Shown one piece after another: positions 52,672-61,469 of a DNA stretch of 64,000 nt. The notes below the pieces were generated by a model. That model was not told where the DNA came from. It was given only the letters and a program-made list of their open reading frames with translations, and ran no database searches. Each line of letters opens with the position of its first letter. Position 1 is the stretch's first letter. The stretch is from Pseudonocardia benzenivorans CB1190 (GTDB lineage: Bacteria; Actinomycetota; Actinomycetes; Mycobacteriales; Pseudonocardiaceae), in contig NC_015314.1 in NCBI RefSeq assembly GCF_000196675.2, forward strand, positions 62,001 through 126,000, read 5' to 3'. The translations under genes were made by a program, and so were the position numbers.

Positions 52672-54084
52672 TCAGCCGGCCGGGACGGGCAGGGCGTGGA
52701 GCCGTTCGAACGCGGTGGCGAGCTCGCCGGCCCAGGGCCAGGTCCGTTGGATCCGGACGCGCAGTCTGCGCCCGCCGCGGACGACGCGGGCGGCGACGTG
52801 CAGGAGCCGGTAGCGCAGCGTCTTCGGCTCGGCGCGGGCGAGGTCGCCGTCGAGCAGCAGCCGCTGGGTCCAGGCGAGCAGGTCGACGGCGAGCCCGACC
52901 ACGGTCAGCCAGGCGGAGTTGATCGCGAAGTCCCGCGACGGGAAGTGCCCGAGCCCGGTGTCCTTGCCGGTGCGGATGCGGTCCTCGACCCGGGCGTGCG
53001 CCCGGTGGCGGGCGTCGAGGAAGGCGAGTTGTCCGGCGCGGGTGTCGGTGGCGAAGCAGGTGTAGCGCCAGCCGTCACGGGTCTCCATCAGGTCGAGCTG
53101 GGCGCCCGGGTGCGGCCGCTCCCGGCGGACGATCACCCTCGTGCCATCCGGATAGCCGCCCAGCGCCGATGCCGGAAGCAGTCCGGTGATCTCGGCCAGT
53201 CCGGCGCCGTCCCGCCGTTCGCCGTCGGCGTCGACCGCGTCGGCCCACACCGTCTTCGGCACCGCGGCGATGGCGGCGCGTTCCCGGTCGGTGATCGACC
53301 AGCCGACCGAGAACCCGCAGCTCACCGACTTCTCGCGCAGGTTGCGGATATGGGCGAGGAACGCTCTGGTGCAGCCTGCGGTGTCGGCGCGCACCAGGAT
53401 CTCCCGGCCGTGTCGGTGCTGGTCGGGGATCTGGGCTAACGCCTGGTCGAGCACCTCGATGTGGTCGGCGGCGGTGTTCGCGCCGGCGTTGCCGCGCCGC
53501 AGCGCCCCGGCGAGGAACTCGCCGGTGTTGTCACAGAACGCCAGCATCGGGTGATACCCGAACGACCCTTTGAACGTGGCCGCGGCCTGCTCCTTCTCGG
53601 AGTGACAGACCACGATCGAGGCGTCGAGATCGATCACCAGCACCTCACCGAGGTCTCGCCCGACGACCCGCGACGGCGGAAACGCAGACCCGTGGGTCTC
53701 GGCGTGCTGGGCCCACACCACCTCCCGAGCCCGCGCCCGGGCCGCCGCGATCGCCGCGAGTGCCTGGTCGTCGAGCTGATCGAGCAGCCGCCAGCACGTC
53801 GAGTCCGACGCCACCGCACCGAACACCGCGCCCTGGTCGGCCAGCACCGCGATCTCGGAGATCGTCGTCGCGCCATCGGCGACCGCGACCGCCAGATCGA
53901 CCAGGATCCGGCCCGGATCATGCCGGGTCCGCGGGCGACGCAGACCCGCCAGCACCTCCGACAGCTCCCCGGTCAGCGTGGTCCGGTCCGCGACATCGGC
54001 CAGCAGACGGGACCCGACATGCGACACCACCCCGTCACCGTCGGCAGACACGATGATCTTCGGACGCGTCGATGTAGCCTGCAC
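52672..54084 (-). CDS. IS1380-family transposase
   Basis: 470 residues, full length. The DDE region includes VLVIDLDASIVVCHSEKEQA, GYHPMLAFCDNTGEFL, and LVRADTAGCTRAFLAHI. The C-terminal block NSAWLTVVGLAVDLLAWTQ with RLLHVAARVVRGGRRL is typical. It appears active, the only other intact IS besides the IS3 copy. Confidence 0.9.
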   Translation of the reverse strand: MQATSTRPKIIVSADGDGVVSHVGSRLLADVADRTTLTGELSEVLAGLRRPRTRHDPGRILVDLAVAVADGATTISEIAVLADQGAVFGAVASDSTCWRLLDQLDDQALAAIAAARARAREVVWAQHAETHGSAFPPSRVVGRDLGEVLVIDLDASIVVCHSEKEQAAATFKGSFGYHPMLAFCDNTGEFLAGALRRGNAGANTAADHIEVLDQALAQIPDQHRHGREILVRADTAGCTRAFLAHIRNLREKSVSCGFSVGWSITDRERAAIAAVPKTVWADAVDADGERRDGAGLAEITGLLPASALGGYPDGTRVIVRRERPHPGAQLDLMETRDGWRYTCFATDTRAGQLAFLDARHRAHARVEDRIRTGKDTGLGHFPSRDFAINSAWLTVVGLAVDLLAWTQRLLLDGDLARAEPKTLRYRLLHVAARVVRGGRRLRVRIQRTWPWAGELATAFERLHALPVPAG

Positions 54085-54087
54085 CTG

Positions 54088-54158
54088 GAAAGTGCCTCCT
54101 GTGACCGGCGAACAGAACCTTCAGCAAGCTCTGTCCTACCTGGTCACGAGGCACTTTC
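54088..54158. repeat. inverted repeat in the IS1380 leader
   Basis: GAAAGTGCCTCCTGTGACC (54088-54106) and GGTCACGAGGCACTTTC (54142-54158) pair over 17 bases with a two-base bulge; loop about 35 bases. It lies between the IS end and the transposase start, and would fold in any transcript entering from outside. Confidence 0.7.
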
Positions 54159-54325
54159 CTCGTTCGGGGTCCCCATCAGCCCCCAAGATCATGAAGAGCC
54201 GGGGCTAGAGTTCGAGGCTCAGGAGAATAAGATCGTCGTGGCCTAGATTCCAGCCGCGCAACTCCGCTGAACCCAGGGCGCCCCACGGAATCCGGGAAAC
54301 CGGGGGAACCTTCAGGAGGTAGCAG

Positions 54326-55927
54326 TTGAGCGGGACAGGCACGCGGTCGTGGTGGGGCTGGGGCACGACCGAGGACGCCGTCGAAGGCGACGAGCTGGAC
54401 GCGGTGGTCGAACGGGCACGCGAGCTGGCTCCGCACGCGACCTTGGTGGATCACCCGCCCCCGGCTGTCGCGGACCTCGACCTGCCCGAGCCGCGGGTCG
54501 CCCCGCCCGCTTCGCTGGCGAAGCTATGCTCGACCGATCCGGAGGACCGTGCCGGACACGCGCACGGCAAGAGCTTCCGCGACGTCGTCCGCAACCTGCA
54601 CGGCGACCTTCGACACGTGCCGGACCTGGTGGCCCGCCCGAACACCGAGCCCGAGGTGACCGACCTGCTCGACTGGTGCGCCGCCACGGGCTGCGCCGCG
54701 ATCCCTTACGGCGGGGGCAGTTCGGTGGTGGGCGGAGTGGAGCCCCGCTTCGACGGCCGCCCCGCCGTCACCATCGACCTGGGGTGCATGGACCAGGTGC
54801 TGGAGACCGAACGCACGAGCCGCACCGCGCGCATCCAGGCCGGAGTGCTCGGCCCGGCGCTGGAGGACCAGCTGCGCAGGCACGGGCTGAGCCTGCGACA
54901 CTTCCCGCAGTCCTTCGCCTTCTCCTCGCTGGGCGGCTGGCTCGCCACTCGAGCCGGCGGGCATTACGCCACACGGCTGACACACATCGACGACATGACC
55001 GAAGCGCTGCGCGTGGTCACCCCCGTCGGCGTCTCGGAGTCCCGGCGGCTCCCCGGCTCCGGCGCCGGCCCCTCCCCGGACCGCCTGTTCCTAGGGTCGG
55101 AGGGCATCCTGGGCATCATCACCGAGGCCTGGGTGCGTCTTCAAGACCGCCCACGGTGGCGAGCCGGCACCTCGATGCACTTCGAGACGTTCGACGACGC
55201 CGTCGACGCCACCCGCGCCGTCGTTCAGAGCGGGCTCGACCCCGCGAACTGCCGTCTGCTCGACCCCGCCGAGACCTTCCTCAACACCGGACGGTCGACC
55301 GCGGGCGGGATGCTCGTGCTCGGCTTCGAATCGGCCGACCACCCCGTCGACACGTACCACCGGCGAGCGGTGGAGCTCTGCCGCGACCACGGCGGCACCG
55401 TGCCGGACGAGGTGGCCACCGAGGGCGCGGAGCGCCCCGAGGCGGCGTGGCGGTCGGCGTTCCTGCGCATGCCCTACCGCCGCGACGCGCTGGCCCGTCA
55501 CGCCATGATCGTCGAGACCTTCGAGACCGCCTGTACCTGGGACCGGTTCCCGGCCCTCCATCAGGCCATCACCGGAGCTGCCCGGCGCGCGCTCCGCGAC
55601 GTGACCGGGGGCGGCGTCCTGACCTGCCGCTTCACCCACGTCTATCCCGACGGCCCGGCCCCGTACTACAGCGTCTACGCCCCAGGCCGGTGGGGAAGCA
55701 CCGTCGCGCAGTGGGACGAGATCAAGACCGCGGTGTCCGAGGCGCTCCTGGCCCACGGCGGCACGATCACCCACCACCACGCGGTCGGCCGGGATCACCG
55801 ACCCTGGTACGACCGGCAGCGTCCCGACCCGTTCGCGAGCGCCCTCACCGCGACCAAGCGCACCCTCGACCCGGCCGGCGTTCTCAACCCCGGCGTTCTC
55901 ATCACCCCGTCGGAGGGCAGCGCCTGA
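54326..55927 (+). CDS. second AGPS-like FAD-linked oxidase
   Basis: TTG start with a perfect AGGAGGT five bases ahead; 533 residues. Same domain plan as the oxidase at 36121: TRSWWGWGTTEDAVEG at the N-terminus, FAD loop AIPYGGGSSVVGG, RIQAGVLGPALEDQL, SLGGWLATRAGGHYATR, CRFTHVYPDGPAPYYSV, and the triple-His block TITHHHAVGRDHRPWYDRQ. More GC-rich than the other copy, so they came from different sources. Substrate unknown. Confidence 0.85.
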   Translation: MSGTGTRSWWGWGTTEDAVEGDELDAVVERARELAPHATLVDHPPPAVADLDLPEPRVAPPASLAKLCSTDPEDRAGHAHGKSFRDVVRNLHGDLRHVPDLVARPNTEPEVTDLLDWCAATGCAAIPYGGGSSVVGGVEPRFDGRPAVTIDLGCMDQVLETERTSRTARIQAGVLGPALEDQLRRHGLSLRHFPQSFAFSSLGGWLATRAGGHYATRLTHIDDMTEALRVVTPVGVSESRRLPGSGAGPSPDRLFLGSEGILGIITEAWVRLQDRPRWRAGTSMHFETFDDAVDATRAVVQSGLDPANCRLLDPAETFLNTGRSTAGGMLVLGFESADHPVDTYHRRAVELCRDHGGTVPDEVATEGAERPEAAWRSAFLRMPYRRDALARHAMIVETFETACTWDRFPALHQAITGAARRALRDVTGGGVLTCRFTHVYPDGPAPYYSVYAPGRWGSTVAQWDEIKTAVSEALLAHGGTITHHHAVGRDHRPWYDRQRPDPFASALTATKRTLDPAGVLNPGVLITPSEGSA

Positions 55928-55956
55928 GCATTCTACGACGTGTGAGCCGGCGCGGC

Positions 55957-56530
55957 TCAGCGGGCCGCGAAGTCGTCCGCGATCGTCGCGGCGATCTCCA
56001 GGAACGTGTGCCGGGTCGGTTCGCGCAGCGCCTCCAGGTCGATCCGTCCCCCTGCCGCCAGGCGCGGGTCGGCCGGGATCGCGTGCACCGCCCGGCAGCG
56101 CCGGGCGAAATGGTCGTGCACCCGCTGGGCGTCCACCTCGGGGCTGCTGCGGTCCTGGCAGAGCACCGCCAACCGCGTTGTCGACGTGTCGCTGGTGGGG
56201 CCGTGCGCGGACAGCCAGTCCAGGGTCTTCCCGGTCCGGCTGGCGCCGTCCACGGTGGTCGCGCCGACCACCACGAGCGTGTCGGCCAGCTCCAGCGTGC
56301 CCTCCATCGCCGAGTGGACCATGCCGGTGCCGGAGTCGGTGAGCAGGATGTTTTTTCCGGGCTTTCCGGGTCGTGCCCGGTCGAGCGGGTGGGCGAGTGT
56401 TCGGTGGGCGGCGCTCATGCCAGCTCCCGGATGTTCGTCGGTGATACGGGGGCGGTCTGAGCTGGTGGGGATGGGGTGGAACTGCTCGGCGACATGCGCG
56501 GCGAGTTGCAGGTAGGCGTGTCGGGTGTCG
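55957..56530 (-). pseudogene. ParA/MinD-like relics, two C-terminal ends in tandem
   Basis: The main piece (NILLTDSGTGMVHSAMEG, LVVVGATTVDGASRTGKTLD, RRCRAVHAIPADPRLAAGG) is parallel to the C-terminal half of the ATPase at 6549-8267, with the KGGVGKTT part missing. Upstream in the same frame a second end appears (TRHAYLQLAAHVAEQFHPIP), the tail of another copy. So a related transfer locus was lost here. Confidence 0.7.
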
Positions 56531-56990
56531 GGGGGGGGGCGGTGCTGTCGCAGAAGCTCGCTCGCGCGGATCTGGCGGTGCTTGAGCACTACGGCGACCC
56601 CCGCACGCTGGTCCCCGCCGGCGAGCAACTCGACACCGGGATCGCCGAGGCCTCGGCCGGGCGAGGCGATCCGGGGCAAGGCCGACGCGTTCCGGGCAGT
56701 GGCCGGTTCGGCGTGCGAGCTCTATGGCGACAGCGCCGCGATCGCCTTCGACGTGCTCGCCGACGAGATCGCTACCGAGATGCGGCTGCTGCGCGCCACC
56801 GAGACCGAGCGGGACCGCCACGCCGCGGCCCGCGAGCAGGACTATCGCCACGTCGATCCCGACCAGCTCGCCCGCAGCCTGCCCGGGCTCGGCGCCATCG
56901 GCGCACCGATGCTGGTCTCGGTGCTCGGCGACCCGGACCGCTTCGCCCGCGGATCTTTGCGGACCCTGCGGGGGCCTGGCCGGCAGGCGC
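56531..56990 (+). pseudogene. IS110-family transposase C-terminal piece
   Basis: Two frames joined near 56660: LARADLAVLEHYGDPRTLVP, then FRAVAGSACELYGDSAAIAF and ARSLPGLGAIGAPMLVSVLG, the helix-hairpin-type IS116/IS110/IS902 block. The N-terminus is absent and the end is cut at the recombinase gene. Confidence 0.7.
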
Positions 56991-56998
56991 CGGATGAC

Positions 56999-58012
56999 TC
57001 ACTCGCGCTGCCCCTCGGCGTAGTAGGCAGAGACGGCGTAGGTGGCGTGCCGGTCGAGGTTGTGACGGGAGCGGTCGTAGGCCCTGGTGGTGCGAGGGTC
57101 GGCGTGCCCGGCCGAATCTTGCACATCACGCAGCGATACTCCGGCGTCCAACGCGGCGGTGACGAAGCCGTGCCGCAGGGTGTGGGGGTTGATCCGGTCG
57201 GCCTGCGGGAGCTCGGCGCGGCGGGCCAGGCGCCGGATTAGGCGCCAGGCCGCGGGTTCGTCCATCCGCCGACCGGTGCGGGTCATGAACAGTGGCCCGG
57301 TCTCGCGGCCGTCGAGGTAGACCTGCAGCGCGTGCACCACTGGTGGGGCCAGCGGGGCGGTAGCGGTATGGCCGCCTTTGCGGCGTAGCCGCAGGACCTG
57401 GTGCCCGCGTTCGGTCTGGAGGTGGTCGACGTCGCGGGACAGGGCCTCGTCGATGCGCAGCCCGTTGTGAGCGAGCAGGCTGAGCAGGGCGTGCGCGCGG
57501 GCCCCGTCGGCGGCGGCCGCCGCGAGTAGCCGGGCGACCTCGTCGCGGGCGAGTCCGGTGCTGGTGGAGTCCTGGCCCAGGCGGGGGCGGTGGACCCCGC
57601 CCAGCGGGGAGCGGTCCAGCAGGTCTTCGGCGATGCCGTAGGCGTAGAGCCCAGCCAGTGTGGCCAGGCGGCGGGCCACCGTGGATTCGGCGGCCGGACG
57701 GCCGGTGCGGGGACTGGGTGCGGCCATCGAGGCGACGTAGGCGTCGATGTGGACCCGCCGCGCCCGCAGCGCGTCGACATGGTGCTGGGCGCACCAGGCC
57801 AGGAAATGGCGGATGTCGCTGCGGTAGGCGCGTCGGGTGTGTTCCGATCGCTGGCCGAGCAGGAACGCCGTTACCAGTCGGGGCAACAGATCATCCGAAC
57901 CGCGAGCAGCCGGCGCGGCAGCGACCGGGAGGGAGCCGGGCCGGGCCAACTCGGTGGTCGGGCTCGGCGGGGCAGCCGGGCCCGCCGGCTCGGGCTGGTG
58001 CGGGCCAGTCAC
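56999..58012 (-). CDS. tyrosine recombinase/integrase
   Basis: 337 residues, GTG start overlapping the TGA of the preceding gene (GTGA). N-terminal SAM-like domain (SEHTRRAYRSDIRHFLAWC). Catalytic residues visible: Arg in HNGLRIDEAL, Lys in LRRKGGHTATAPL, His-x-x-Arg in NPHTLRHGFVTAALDAG, His in SAGHADPRTT and Tyr in RAYDRS. It could resolve dimers or integrate the element. It is the last gene of a three-gene operon. Confidence 0.9.
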   Translation of the reverse strand: MTGPHQPEPAGPAAPPSPTTELARPGSLPVAAAPAARGSDDLLPRLVTAFLLGQRSEHTRRAYRSDIRHFLAWCAQHHVDALRARRVHIDAYVASMAAPSPRTGRPAAESTVARRLATLAGLYAYGIAEDLLDRSPLGGVHRPRLGQDSTSTGLARDEVARLLAAAAADGARAHALLSLLAHNGLRIDEALSRDVDHLQTERGHQVLRLRRKGGHTATAPLAPPVVHALQVYLDGRETGPLFMTRTGRRMDEPAAWRLIRRLARRAELPQADRINPHTLRHGFVTAALDAGVSLRDVQDSAGHADPRTTRAYDRSRHNLDRHATYAVSAYYAEGQRE

Positions 58013-58377
58013 CGGAGTTGGCCGTGGTAGACGTAGGTGTCGGTCTCGGTCAGCCAGGCCAGGACCTCCTCGTGGGCGGCCAGCGCGGTCCGCAACGCCG
58101 CCGCGGTGGCCGCGTCCGCCTCGGAGGCAGTGCCCTGGGCGGCGCAGCGGGTGTGCCCGCCGAGTTGCTCGCGGATCCGCGCGGCCAGGGTCTCGATGTC
58201 GGCGACGCTGAACCCGTCCAGGCTGGCGCGGGTGCGCGCCTGCAGTTTCTCCGTGGCCCGCGGGTCTGCGCGCCGGATCCGCGCCCGTCGGGCCTCCGCG
58301 CCCGGCTCGTCGTCCCCGGCGATCGGAGGTGGTGCAGTGGCGGAGGAGACCGCGTGCAGGTGCCGGTGGCTAGCCAT
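58009..58377 (-). CDS. small helical protein of the recombinase operon
   Basis: ATG 58377, 122 residues, overlapping both neighbours. Basic N-terminus and middle (ARRARIRRADPRATEKLQ), then helices (FSVADIETLAARIREQLGGH, ATAAALRTALAAHEEVLAWL). No family recognised. It may be an accessory factor of the recombinase. Confidence 0.65.
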   Translation of the reverse strand: MASHRHLHAVSSATAPPPIAGDDEPGAEARRARIRRADPRATEKLQARTRASLDGFSVADIETLAARIREQLGGHTRCAAQGTASEADAATAAALRTALAAHEEVLAWLTETDTYVYHGQLR

Positions 58378-59026
58378 CGTGGAGTGCTTCTTCAGTGCCG
58401 GCGCCGGTGCCCGGGCCGGGTGGAGCGGGCAGGGCCGGGGCGGGCGCACGGGGCCGCCGCAGCAGTTCCCACGGCGAACCGGCCGTCGGGAGGTACTGGT
58501 GGTGGAGGTAGGAACTCTCGCGGTCGCCGGACAGCGGCGCGGTCTCGAAGCGGATCAGCCCGGGCACGCTCGGGTGCAGCGTCCACCCGGTCACCAAGCG
58601 GGCGGCGACCACGAACCCGGAGACCGCCCCCAGGATCGGCAGGGCCAGCCCGGCGCACAGGTCCGCGGTGGCCGCCCCGGTGCGCCACCAACCCAGCCAC
58701 GCCGAGGCCGGCGGCGGGCTCACCGCGTCCCAGCCGGCCACCGCGCGCTGGTTATCCGGATCGTGGTCCGGGCCGAGTGGGCGCAGGCCCACCGCCAGGG
58801 CGTAGGGCTCGGTGCCCGGCCCGTACAGATGCTGCGGCAGCTGCGGGTAGGCGGCCAGGGCGGCCAGCGCGGCGGGGTCGAGCAGCAGCGTGCCGCCGCG
58901 CCCGCGCCCGTGCACCGCGGCGGGCAGCACCTTTGCGTCGATCAGCTTGCGCACCTGGTAGGCGCTGCGGCCCAGCGCGCGCCGCGCCTGCGGTGTGGTC
59001 GCGAACGCGGGCAGCGCGGTCGTCAT
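58370..59026 (-). CDS. helix-turn-helix protein, first gene of the recombinase operon
   Basis: 218 residues. N-terminus TTPQARRALGRSAYQVRKLIDAKVLPAAVHGRG fits an excisionase/MerR-type helix-turn-helix with wing. The rest (SAWLGWWRTGAATADLCAG, VSGFVVAARLVTGWTLHP) is unknown. Stop overlaps the next start by 8 bases. It may control integration or excision. Confidence 0.65.
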   Translation of the reverse strand: MTTALPAFATTPQARRALGRSAYQVRKLIDAKVLPAAVHGRGRGGTLLLDPAALAALAAYPQLPQHLYGPGTEPYALAVGLRPLGPDHDPDNQRAVAGWDAVSPPPASAWLGWWRTGAATADLCAGLALPILGAVSGFVVAARLVTGWTLHPSVPGLIRFETAPLSGDRESSYLHHQYLPTAGSPWELLRRPRAPAPALPAPPGPGTGAGTEEALHDG

Positions 59027-59068
59027 GGGACGTCATCGTAGCCCAAGACCGAGTCGCTGACCGCCCCC

Positions 59069-59192
59069 GTGGGCACCTTAGCGCCCACTGAGTACATAGC
59101 AGGATAAGGGGCATTATCCTGTGTTCATTACGTAGCGTTGTGCAATAACGCAATCAAACGTTATTGACACAACGCAACACGTGCGTTAGCGT
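59069..59192. promoter_or_regulatory. operator cluster and leaderless promoter of the KfrA-like gene
   Basis: Four inverted repeats: GTGGGC/GCCCAC (59069-59088), CAGGATAA/TTATCCTG (59100-59121), GCGTTGTGCAATAACG (59135-59150) with CGTTATTGACACAACGC (59159-59175), and AACGCA/TGCGTT (59171-59187). The promoter TTGACA (59164-59169), 17-base spacer, TAGCGT (59187-59192) leaves seven bases to the ATG at 59200. So transcription should start at or beside the start codon, and the last two repeats cover the promoter. Confidence 0.8.
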
Positions 59193-59199
59193 GTTCGGC

Positions 59200-60507
59200 A
59201 TGAGCGAGGGCGAGCAGACGCGCGAGCACAGCGGCGGGGCCGGCGGTGGTGTCGACGGGGCCGGGCTGCTGGAGCGGATCGCCTGTCAGATGCCCGGGAT
59301 CCCGGGCGGCTGCCCGAACGTAATGGAGCAGTACGCCGGCACCGGTGGGCGCAAGCCCAAATACTGCGGCCAGACCGTGGACGGGGTCCCGCACACCCGC
59401 TACACCGCCCTGCGGGTGCGCGAGGGCAAGCTGACCCTGCCCGCTCCCGGCTCACGCCCCGACCACGAGCCGGCACCGGTGCGGCCGGTGTCCTACGCCC
59501 GCGCCTCAATGGAAGCCCTCGGCGGCGAGCTGCGCGACCAACTCGCCGCGCACCAGGCCTGGGCCACCGACTTCGCCGACCGGGTCGGCCAGCAGCTGGC
59601 TACCGCCACCGACCCCGACGCCGCCGCCGCCGAGATCAGCGCCGCGCACCGCGACGCCCGCACCCGCATCGACGCCGCCGAGGCCGCCCGCGACGACGCG
59701 GCCGCCCGCGCCCGGGCCGCCGAGACCGCGGCCGCCGCCGCGGCCACCGCCGGGCAGGAGGCCGAAGCCGTCGCCGAGACCGCACTGGCCGACGCCGACG
59801 ACGCCGCCGCCGAGCGCGACCAGGCCCAGGCCGACCGCGACGAGGCCCGACAGCAGCGCGACCAGATCCACGCCGACCGCGACCAGCTCCAGCAGCAGCT
59901 CGAGGCGACCCGCACCCGGCTGGCCGAGGCTGAGCACGCCCGCGACGACACCGAGACCGCCCGGGCCCGGCTGGCCGACGACCTCGAGCAGGCCCGTACC
60001 GAGTTGGAGCGGCTGCGCGCCACGCACGAGGAGGTCACCGCCGAGCGCGACCAGACCAGCGCCGAGCTCGCCGACGCGCGCGAACAGGCCGAGAGCCAGC
60101 AGCGCCGGGCCGAGACTGCCGAACACGACCGCGATACCGCCATCACGGCGGCTGAGGAGCTACGTGCCGAACGCGATCAGGCCCGCGAACGCATCGAACA
60201 GGCCGCCCGCGAGGCCGGTGACGCCCGCACCGCCCAGGCCGTCGCCGAGGCCCAGAACCAGGCCCTGACCCGCCAGCTCGAGCACGACATCGCCACCGAA
60301 CGCGCCCACGCCCAGCAGCGCCTCGACGACCAGGCCACCCGCCACGACCAGCAGATCACCGAACTCCGCACCCAACTCGCCACCGGGCCGCCTGAGCCGG
60401 CCCGAGGCGAGGCCGCACCGACCGCGACACGCCGGCGACGCGCCAGCCGCCGTTCGCCGGTGGGCACCGACGCGCCCCAGGAGCCACCCGAGCAGCCGCA
60501 GGAGTAG
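59200..60507 (+). CDS. KfrA-like coiled-coil protein with N-terminal Cys motif
   Basis: ATG 59200 (435 residues), chosen because it fits the leaderless promoter. Residues 25-70 carry CQMPGIPGGCPNV and GRKPKYCGQTVDGVPH, a Cys knuckle like the one of the gene at 13085. From about 110 to 400 the protein is a continuous coiled coil (RDQIHADRDQLQQQLEATRT). Basic C-terminus (ATRRRRASRRSPV). KfrA-type proteins bind DNA through their N-terminus and polymerise through the coil to help plasmid partition. DNA binding by this Cys-containing N-terminus is inferred. Confidence 0.7.
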   Translation: MSEGEQTREHSGGAGGGVDGAGLLERIACQMPGIPGGCPNVMEQYAGTGGRKPKYCGQTVDGVPHTRYTALRVREGKLTLPAPGSRPDHEPAPVRPVSYARASMEALGGELRDQLAAHQAWATDFADRVGQQLATATDPDAAAAEISAAHRDARTRIDAAEAARDDAAARARAAETAAAAAATAGQEAEAVAETALADADDAAAERDQAQADRDEARQQRDQIHADRDQLQQQLEATRTRLAEAEHARDDTETARARLADDLEQARTELERLRATHEEVTAERDQTSAELADAREQAESQQRRAETAEHDRDTAITAAEELRAERDQARERIEQAAREAGDARTAQAVAEAQNQALTRQLEHDIATERAHAQQRLDDQATRHDQQITELRTQLATGPPEPARGEAAPTATRRRRASRRSPVGTDAPQEPPEQPQE

Positions 60508-60511
60508 CACC

Positions 60512-60898
60512 ATGACCACCACTACCCCGGCCCGGTCGGCCAGCTGCGCGGCCACCCCGACCGCGCCCCAGCGGGCCCGAGCCCTCCAGCTCGCCCGCGC
60601 CCACCGCGCCGCCCAGGCCACCCACCGGGCCGCGCTCGCCGCCGAACACCCCGGGCCACTGGCCGACGCCGAGGCCCGGCTCCAGGGCATCACCACCGCA
60701 CTCGGCCAGGCAGCACACCCCGCGCTCGCCGCCGCTCTCGACGCCGAAGCCACCACCGGCGCCGTCCTGCAATGCGTGCTCACCGCCGACGACGACACCT
60801 CCGCCGCCGAGCTCGAGGACGCCCTGGCCGACTACCAACACCGCCGCACCGTCGTCGACGCCCTCCTCCCCACCACTGGCCCGACGGCCCAGGTCTGA
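60512..60898 (+). CDS. hypothetical helical protein after the coiled-coil gene
   Basis: 128 residues, starting four bases after the coiled-coil stop, so the two are co-expressed. All helix by composition (RARALQLARAHRAAQATHRA, ARLQGITTALGQAAHPALAA, ELEDALADYQHRRTVVDALL). It could bind the coil. Function unknown. Confidence 0.65.
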   Translation: MTTTTPARSASCAATPTAPQRARALQLARAHRAAQATHRAALAAEHPGPLADAEARLQGITTALGQAAHPALAAALDAEATTGAVLQCVLTADDDTSAAELEDALADYQHRRTVVDALLPTTGPTAQV

Positions 60899-61283
60899 GC
60901 GCACCTCCCGCGGCCAGCACCAAACAAGTACGACCGGCCGACCGGCCACACGTGTGCACGCCGCCGCGCTCGGCCCATCCGCGGGGGGCAGACCCGCACT
61001 GAATCCGAGGGAAACCCGCCTACCAGCGCAGCCCTGGCGGGACCCCGCTGAGGGCAGCTGAACACCGAGGCGCGCACCAGCGAGCTGTACGCGCTCGCCC
61101 CGGGTGTCCTGGACACAGCCGGGATGCGGCTCGACCAGCTCCCCGCCCAGACGCGGCGCGGGATGATGGCCGCGGCGCGGAAGCTCCTCGACGACGACCG
61201 GGGAGAAACCCGGCGAGCCCGATCACCGACGGCGACAGACACTAAACCGGCCGGCCGAGATCTGGGTTCCGCGGTGTGGAGGA
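60899..61283. other. intergenic region with one weak reading frame
   Basis: A plus-strand frame from ATG 61124 to 61315 (MRLDQLPAQTRRGMMAAARK, LLDDDRGETRR) has good codon use in its first half only, and continues upstream without a standard start (TSELYALAPGVLDTAG). It may be a small real gene with a CTG-like start or a remnant. Nothing else is seen. Confidence 0.3.
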
Positions 61284-61469
61284 TCAGCCAGGTTCGGCTT
61301 CCGTGTGCTCGGTGATGCCGGGAGGGCAGAACGTGACCCGGGTCCCGGCCTCCCGCTCGCCGTCGGTGACGACGTCGCCGTCGACCCTCACCCAGCCCTT
61401 GCGGAGCCGCTCGGTCGCGGTGTCGGGATCGATGCCGGCTGCCTCGATCTGTTCCCGCACGGTCGCCAC
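61284..61469 (-). CDS. 61-residue S4-like mini-protein (leaderless)
   Basis: GTG 61469 lies exactly seven bases after a TACGCT -10 (61482-61477), a leaderless arrangement, so I prefer it to a longer ATG start at 61547. The sequence TVREQIEAAGIDPDTATERL, then RKGWVRVDGDVVTDGEREAG and TRVTF, has the S4 order: helix, helix, G-x-V-x-V-D/N-G hairpin, and a last strand. S4 domains bind structured RNA. A similar mini-protein is encoded at 16982-17155. Confidence 0.55.
   Translation of the reverse strand: MATVREQIEAAGIDPDTATERLRKGWVRVDGDVVTDGEREAGTRVTFCPPGITEHTEAEPG

Larger units (their letters stand above)
52563..54191. mobile_element. IS1380-family insertion sequence, about 1.63 kb
   Basis: One intact transposase. 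The outermost matching ends I see are TGATCTTGG (52563-52571) and CCAAGATCA (54183-54191). The short match makes the limits provisional; I cannot confirm a target duplication. Confidence 0.6.

Noticed and set aside
52563..54191. Claiming a target duplication for the IS1380 element
   Set aside because: The bases outside the provisional ends do not match well enough, and the ends themselves rest on a 9-base match.
56520..56540. G-run of about ten bases as a phase-variation tract
   Set aside because: It lies at the joint of two relics, so a changed length would not switch an intact gene.
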